Shown piece by piece: positions 4,712 to 9,124 of a DNA stretch of 9,124 nt. A program made the position numbers and the translations under genes. The DNA comes from Clostridiaceae bacterium. Lineage in GTDB: Bacteria > Bacillota > Clostridia > Saccharofermentanales > DTU023. Numbering within the stretch: position 1 is the stretch's first letter; each line of letters opens with the position of its first letter. The stretch lies in NCBI GenBank assembly GCA_012800135.1, contig JAAZJV010000106.1, positions 1 to 9,124 of the forward strand. The letters are read 5' to 3'. The notes beneath the pieces were generated by a model. It was not told where the DNA came from. It saw nothing but the letters and a program-made list of their open reading frames with translations, and ran no database searches.

Positions 4712-6283
4712 ATGATGAAATTAAAACAAAGACCTGTAGCGTTGATCATTCTTGATGGATGGGGGATCGCCCCCCCGTGTGAGGGCAACGCAGCTATCGC
4801 CGCCAATACACCTTTTATTGATAGCCTTATGGACAAATGGCCGATAACGATGATTAAGGCCTCAGGAACGGATGTCGGTTTACCTGCGGGTCAGATGGGC
4901 AATTCCGAAGTGGGACATACGAATATTGGCGCGGGACGAATTGTATATCAGGATCTTCTTCGCATCAGCAACGAGGTGGAAGACGGCTCATTTTATAAAA
5001 ACGAAGCGCTTCTTGGTGCCATGCGCGTAGCTTCAAATGATGGTAAGACGCTCCATATTGCCGGTCTTCTTTCGGATGGTGGTGTTCACAGTCATATTAC
5101 GCACCTTGAGGCGTTGCTAAAGTTGGCAAAACAGGAGGGTGTTAAGGACGTCGCGATTCACGCGTTTTTTGACGGACGTGATACATCGCCGACCGGCGGC
5201 TACGCGTATATGGAGCAACTGCTAGATGCGATGCAGAAGATAGGTATTGGAAAAATCGCGTCGCTTTCCGGACGTTACTACGCTATGGATCGTGATAATC
5301 GCTGGGATCGGGTTGAGAAGGCATATCGTGCGCTGACGGCAGTCAATTTTCAAGGGGAGACCGCTAAGGAGCCTTTAGAAGCGATCCGTCGATCCTATGA
5401 CTCAGGCGTCACGGATGAATTTATAGTACCTGTAGTAATGGTGCATGAGGACGGATCTGCTGTTGCTCCGGTTAAACCGGGTGACGCTTTCATATTCTTT
5501 AATTTCCGTCCGGATCGGGCGCGCGAGCTTACGCGGGCATTCTGCGATCCGTCATTTGATAAATTTCCGGCAGAACATGTCCCTATGGGACTTCACTACG
5601 TCACATTCACGGAATACAGTGCTGATTTCGATCATTTTCCTGACCTTTTTGTCGCGTGGCCCCCGCTTAATCTTTCCGGAACGTTTGGGGAGGTCATTTC
5701 AAAAGCGGGACTGAAACAGCTTCGGATCGCTGAGACTGAAAAGTACGCGCACGTCACTTTCTTCTTTAACGGAGGACGCGAAATCAGCTATGAGGGAGAA
5801 GAGCGGATCCTTGTTCCGTCGCCGTCCGTTCCGACCTATGACCTTAAACCGGAAATGAGTGCTTATGAAGTCACAGATCGTTTGCTCGAAGCGATCTCGG
5901 ATGATCACCTTGATGTCATCATTCTGAATTATGCCAATGGTGATATGGTCGGGCACACGGGCGTTTTTGAGGCAGCGGTGAAAGCAATTGAAGCGGTAGA
6001 TCAATGTCTTTCGCGTATAGTCCCTGCCATCGTTGACCGGGGCGGTGTTGCGCTGATCACATCTGACCACGGCAACTGTGAAACCATGATCGACCCGGAT
6101 ACGAATGAACCATTTACTGCGCATACGACAAATCCCGTCTGGCTGATCGGTTCAGGTCTTTCTGGCGGACATCTGGAGGAGGGGCGTCTTGCGGATCTCG
6201 CTCCGACGCTTTTAGATATTGTCGGTTTGCCTAAGTCAGATGAGATGACAGGGCAATCTTTGTGGGTGAAGGATGAGGCTTAA
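4712..6283 (+). CDS. gpmI: 2,3-bisphosphoglycerate-independent phosphoglycerate mutase
   Basis: This cytoplasmic, Mn-dependent enzyme interconverts 3- and 2-phosphoglycerate through a phosphoserine, the step after PGK. It is 523 residues, close to the usual 510-ish. Alkaline-phosphatase-like ligands are visible: ILDGWG with D15, the nucleophile S65 in MGNSEVGHTNIGAG, GDMVGHTG with D411 and H415, TSDHGN with D452 and H453, and H471 in AHTT. The phosphotransferase insert shows FFDGRDTSP, SGRYYAMDRDNRWDR and FFNFRPDRARE. It lies 96 bases after pgk-tpi on the same strand with no clear terminator, so cotranscription is likely. The start is uncertain: ATG 4712 and ATG 4715 are both possible and the ribosome site is unusually distant. 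No sign of damage in the frame. Confidence 0.97.
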   Translation: MMKLKQRPVALIILDGWGIAPPCEGNAAIAANTPFIDSLMDKWPITMIKASGTDVGLPAGQMGNSEVGHTNIGAGRIVYQDLLRISNEVEDGSFYKNEALLGAMRVASNDGKTLHIAGLLSDGGVHSHITHLEALLKLAKQEGVKDVAIHAFFDGRDTSPTGGYAYMEQLLDAMQKIGIGKIASLSGRYYAMDRDNRWDRVEKAYRALTAVNFQGETAKEPLEAIRRSYDSGVTDEFIVPVVMVHEDGSAVAPVKPGDAFIFFNFRPDRARELTRAFCDPSFDKFPAEHVPMGLHYVTFTEYSADFDHFPDLFVAWPPLNLSGTFGEVISKAGLKQLRIAETEKYAHVTFFFNGGREISYEGEERILVPSPSVPTYDLKPEMSAYEVTDRLLEAISDDHLDVIILNYANGDMVGHTGVFEAAVKAIEAVDQCLSRIVPAIVDRGGVALITSDHGNCETMIDPDTNEPFTAHTTNPVWLIGSGLSGGHLEEGRLADLAPTLLDIVGLPKSDEMTGQSLWVKDEA

Positions 6284-6285
6284 AC

Positions 6286-6351
6286 GCATTCGTTATAATG
6301 CCTCGCGACACGTTATAGTTGCGTAGTTATCAAGTGATAACGTGTTATACT
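6286..6351 (+). promoter_or_regulatory. Nested inverted repeats upstream of nifJ, candidate control region
   Basis: GTTATCA (6326-6332) and TGATAAC (6335-6341) form a perfect repeat around AG. A wider one, ACACGTTAT (6308-6316) with ATAACGTGT (6337-6345), shares its right arm, so the two pairings compete. GCATT/AATGC (6286-6290, 6297-6301) flanks another GTTAT. TATACT (6346-6351) directly after the repeats and TATAAT (6294-6299) look like -10 boxes, but neither has a good -35 at 17 bases. Probably the nifJ promoter with an operator. The regulator is unknown. Confidence 0.5.
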
Positions 6352-6404
6352 TAAATGTGTATGATTAATTCAGCTAAATATAGCATTTTACTCAGGGGGT
6401 AAAC

Positions 6405-9124
6405 ATGACAAAAGAAAAGAAATTTTCGACGATGGACGGGAATATGGCCGCCGCGTACGCTTCGTACGCGTTTACGGAAGTGGCGGGCATCTATCCGATC
6501 ACGCCGTCGTCACCGATGGCCGATTACGTTGATAAGTGGGCGCAGGAAGGCCGAAAGAACATCTTCGGACAGACAGTGCGTGTGATCGAAATGCAGTCGG
6601 AAGGTGGCGCGTCAGGCGTGGTTCACGGCTCGCTTGCGACAGGTGCATTGACGACGACGTACACTGCGTCACAGGGACTTCTTTTGATGATTCCCAATAT
6701 GTACAAACTTTCTGGAGAGTTGCTGCCTGCCGTTTTTCACGTGTCGGCACGTGCACTGGCAACACACGCGTTGTCGATTTTTGGTGATCACAGCGATGTG
6801 ATGGCGGTACGACAAACCGGTTTTGCTCTCCTTGCTTCACCTTCAGTTCAAGCTGTTATGGACCTTGCCGCAGTTGCACATCTTGCCGCCATTGGAGGTC
6901 GTGTGCCTTTCCTGCACTTTTTTGACGGCTTTCGTACATCTCACGAAATTCAGAAAATTGAACTCTTGGATTACGATGAACTTGCCAAGCTGGTCGATCA
7001 GGATGCACTGGAAGCGTTCCGCAATCGCGGCTTAACGCCGAATGATCCTGTGCTGCGCGGCTCCGCACAGAACCCTGACATTTTCTTCCAGCAGCGCGAA
7101 GCCTCCAACCTATATTACGATCGTCTTCCTGACATCGTTGAACACTATATGGAAGAGGTTGGAAAATTGACTGGTCGCGAATACAAGTTGTATGGCTATT
7201 ACGGCGATCCAGAGGCGGAAGAGATCATCATCTCGATGGGTTCAGTCTTTGAGACCGTTTGCGAGACAGTCGATTACCTTAACGCGTCAGGTCGCAAGAC
7301 GGGCGCACTGCATGTTTACCTCTATCGACCCTTCTGTACAAAGCGTTTCTTAGAGGCCATTCCGGCGTCAGTTAAGAAGATTGCGGTGCTTGATCGGACG
7401 AAAGAGTCCGGCTCAATCGGTGAACCGCTCCTCCTCGATGTGATCTCAACCTTCGCCGAGGCCGACCGCGAGGCCAACATCATTGGCGGCCGCTACGGTC
7501 TCGGATCAAAAGATACAACGCCGGCGCAAATTAAAGCTGTCTTCGATGAGTTGAAGAAAGATCAGCCTAAACCGCGCTTTACGATCGGTATTGAAGACGA
7601 TGTGACGAACCTTTCTCTGCCGACTGGAGAACCGATCCACGTATCGCCCGCCGGCACTTTCTCAGCGCGTTTCTGGGGTCTTGGATCTGACGGCACCGTC
7701 GGTGCGAACAAAAACTCCATCAAAATCATTGGCGATAATACACCGATGTACGCGCAAGCATATTTTTCATACGATTCCAAAAAATCAGGCGGCGTTACCA
7801 TCTCTGATCTTCGTTTCGGCAACAAACCGATTCGTGAGCCGTATCTCGTTGAAAAGGCAGACTTTGTGGCGGTTCATAACCCGACGTACGTTCAGCAGTA
7901 CGACGTGATGAGTTCTCTTAAACCGGGCGGTTCGTTCCTGCTCAATACTTCCCATAAACAGGATGAGCTCGATGAGTTCCTCCCGGGACATGTGAAGCGC
8001 TATATCGCGAAAAATGACATACAATTCTATATCATCGATGCCGTTCAAATCGCTCAGGATTTAGGTCTTGGAGGCAGAATTAATACTGTCTGTCAGGCGG
8101 CTTTCTTCAAAATCAGCGGCGTCATTCCGGTAGACGAAGCCGTGCAACACATGAAAGACGCTATTGTCAGATCTTACGGCCATAGAGGCGAAGACGTCAT
8201 TAACATGAACTACAGTGCTGTCGAAGCCGGAATTCGCGATGTTTGGAAAGTCGATGTGCCGGCAAACTGGATCGACGCGGAAGATGAACCGGCAGAACCT
8301 CGTGATGTACCGGCATTTGTTCGCGAGATCGCTGATGTCATGAATCGTCAGGAAGGCGATAAGCTGCCTGTTTCAGCGTTCATGGATCATGTAGACGGCA
8401 CATTGCCTCAGGGAACGACAGCTTATGAAAAGCGCGGTATTGCCGTGAATATTCCGAATTGGATTCCTGAAAATTGTATTCAGTGCAATCAGTGCGCTTT
8501 TGTTTGTCCTCACGCGGCCATCCGTCCTTTCCTCCTCAACGAGGAAGAAGTGAAGAATGCGCCTGAAAGTTTTACAACGAAGCCCGGTATGAAGGCTTAT
8601 GATCAATATCAATTCAGGATTCAAGTTTCTGCGTTGGACTGCACGGGATGCGGCGCCTGCGCACACGTTTGTCCTTCTAAGAAGAAGTCTTTGGAGATGC
8701 GTCCTCTGGTGGAAAGCATGCAAGAGAAAGACAATTGGGAGTACGCGATGTCGCTTAGCGAGAAGCCTAACCCGATGAACAAAAATACGCCGAAAGGCAG
8801 CCAGTTTGAGCGTCCGCTGTTCGAGTTCTCCGGCGCTTGTGCGGGCTGCGGCGAAACACCGTATTTGCGTTTGCTGACACAGTTGTTCGGTGACCGTATG
8901 ATGATCTCCAACGCGACGGGATGTTCTTCGATCTTCGGCGGATCGGCACCGTCGATGCCTTATTGCAAGAACGCTGCAGGTCACGGGCCTTCGTGGGCAA
9001 ACTCGCTCTTTGAAGACAATGCGGAACACGGTCTCGGTATGCACCTCGGCGTGAAACAGTTGCGCGAGCGTGTGACGGATCATGCTATAGCACTTGGCAA
9101 GATGGATATTCCGGCCGATCTTAA
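6405..9124 (+). CDS. nifJ: Pyruvate:ferredoxin (flavodoxin) oxidoreductase, 3' end beyond window
   Basis: It oxidises pyruvate with CoA to acetyl-CoA and CO2 and passes electrons through Fe-S clusters to ferredoxin or flavodoxin. ATG 6405 follows AGGGGG (6394-6399) by 5 bases, and the frame is open for 906 codons to the window edge; the family is about 1170-1200 residues. The N-terminal domain has YPITPSSPM with T33, EMQSEGG with E66, and SARA with R116, the active-site positions of PFOR. The central domain includes GRYGLGSKD and the gamma-like segment near GTFSARFWGLGSDGTVGANK. Two 4Fe-4S motifs follow: C691/C694/C697/C701 and C746/C749/C752/C756. The thiamine-diphosphate domain opens with CAGCGETPY (C812, C815) and ATGCSS (C840), three ligands of the proximal cluster. 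The fourth lies outside the window. All visible catalytic residues are intact. It sits 121 bases after gpmI with its own control region. Confidence 0.97.
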   Translation, partial: MTKEKKFSTMDGNMAAAYASYAFTEVAGIYPITPSSPMADYVDKWAQEGRKNIFGQTVRVIEMQSEGGASGVVHGSLATGALTTTYTASQGLLLMIPNMYKLSGELLPAVFHVSARALATHALSIFGDHSDVMAVRQTGFALLASPSVQAVMDLAAVAHLAAIGGRVPFLHFFDGFRTSHEIQKIELLDYDELAKLVDQDALEAFRNRGLTPNDPVLRGSAQNPDIFFQQREASNLYYDRLPDIVEHYMEEVGKLTGREYKLYGYYGDPEAEEIIISMGSVFETVCETVDYLNASGRKTGALHVYLYRPFCTKRFLEAIPASVKKIAVLDRTKESGSIGEPLLLDVISTFAEADREANIIGGRYGLGSKDTTPAQIKAVFDELKKDQPKPRFTIGIEDDVTNLSLPTGEPIHVSPAGTFSARFWGLGSDGTVGANKNSIKIIGDNTPMYAQAYFSYDSKKSGGVTISDLRFGNKPIREPYLVEKADFVAVHNPTYVQQYDVMSSLKPGGSFLLNTSHKQDELDEFLPGHVKRYIAKNDIQFYIIDAVQIAQDLGLGGRINTVCQAAFFKISGVIPVDEAVQHMKDAIVRSYGHRGEDVINMNYSAVEAGIRDVWKVDVPANWIDAEDEPAEPRDVPAFVREIADVMNRQEGDKLPVSAFMDHVDGTLPQGTTAYEKRGIAVNIPNWIPENCIQCNQCAFVCPHAAIRPFLLNEEEVKNAPESFTTKPGMKAYDQYQFRIQVSALDCTGCGACAHVCPSKKKSLEMRPLVESMQEKDNWEYAMSLSEKPNPMNKNTPKGSQFERPLFEFSGACAGCGETPYLRLLTQLFGDRMMISNATGCSSIFGGSAPSMPYCKNAAGHGPSWANSLFEDNAEHGLGMHLGVKQLRERVTDHAIALGKMDIPADL

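Noticed and set aside
8373..9083. 236-codon open frame on the - strand inside nifJ
   Set aside because: It is antisense to conserved nifJ coding sequence with all Fe-S and TPP motifs in the + frame, has no ribosome site and is rich in Arg/His/Cys, as typical of a shadow frame.

Overview
The window reads as chromosomal DNA of an anaerobic, fermentative bacterium. Four complete genes, a gene truncated at the right edge and a short gene tail at the left edge all lie on the + strand. Base composition is moderate and Shine-Dalgarno sites are mostly strong (AAGGAG, AGGAGG, AGGGGG). Pyruvate is handled by a one-chain pyruvate:ferredoxin oxidoreductase, as in strict anaerobes. Phosphoglycerate kinase and triosephosphate isomerase are fused into one protein, an arrangement known from Thermotoga. 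A Firmicutes-like or other deeply branching anaerobe fits, but I cannot name the taxon from sequence alone.

Layout. Positions 1-85 hold the last 27 codons of an unrecognised gene, closed by a clear rho-independent terminator (107-145). A structured leader follows, with a 9-codon ORF behind a strong ribosome site and a second terminator (223-247) that has a possible competing antiterminator pairing. It precedes a membrane-anchored family 2 glycosyltransferase (266-1300). A roughly 200-base gap with weak repeats leads to a PHP-domain phosphoesterase of the TrpH/YciV type (1508-2395). A 276-base AT-rich gap holds a putative promoter with a perfect inverted repeat and a 27-codon ORF. Next come the pgk-tpi fusion (2672-4615), a GC-rich hairpin, gpmI (4712-6283), another repeat-rich control region, and nifJ (6405 to beyond the right edge; 906 codons visible). 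The nifJ reading frame is open to the window end.

Function. The right two thirds is a lower-glycolysis block: PGK-TIM interconverts the triose phosphates and makes ATP from 1,3-bisphosphoglycerate, GpmI converts 3-phosphoglycerate to 2-phosphoglycerate, and NifJ oxidises the pyruvate formed later to acetyl-CoA, CO2 and reduced ferredoxin or flavodoxin. gap, eno and pyk are not in this window. The glycosyltransferase (probably polyprenyl-phosphate sugar transfer for the envelope) and the PHP enzyme (probably nucleotide or RNA hydrolysis) look like separate units.

I see no mobile element, CRISPR array, tRNA or rRNA, and no clear new multi-gene system. The most interesting points are the fused PGK-TIM with an Asp-to-Glu change in the PGK signature, the two small leader ORFs, the nested inverted repeats before pgk and nifJ, and the odd start region of gpmI.
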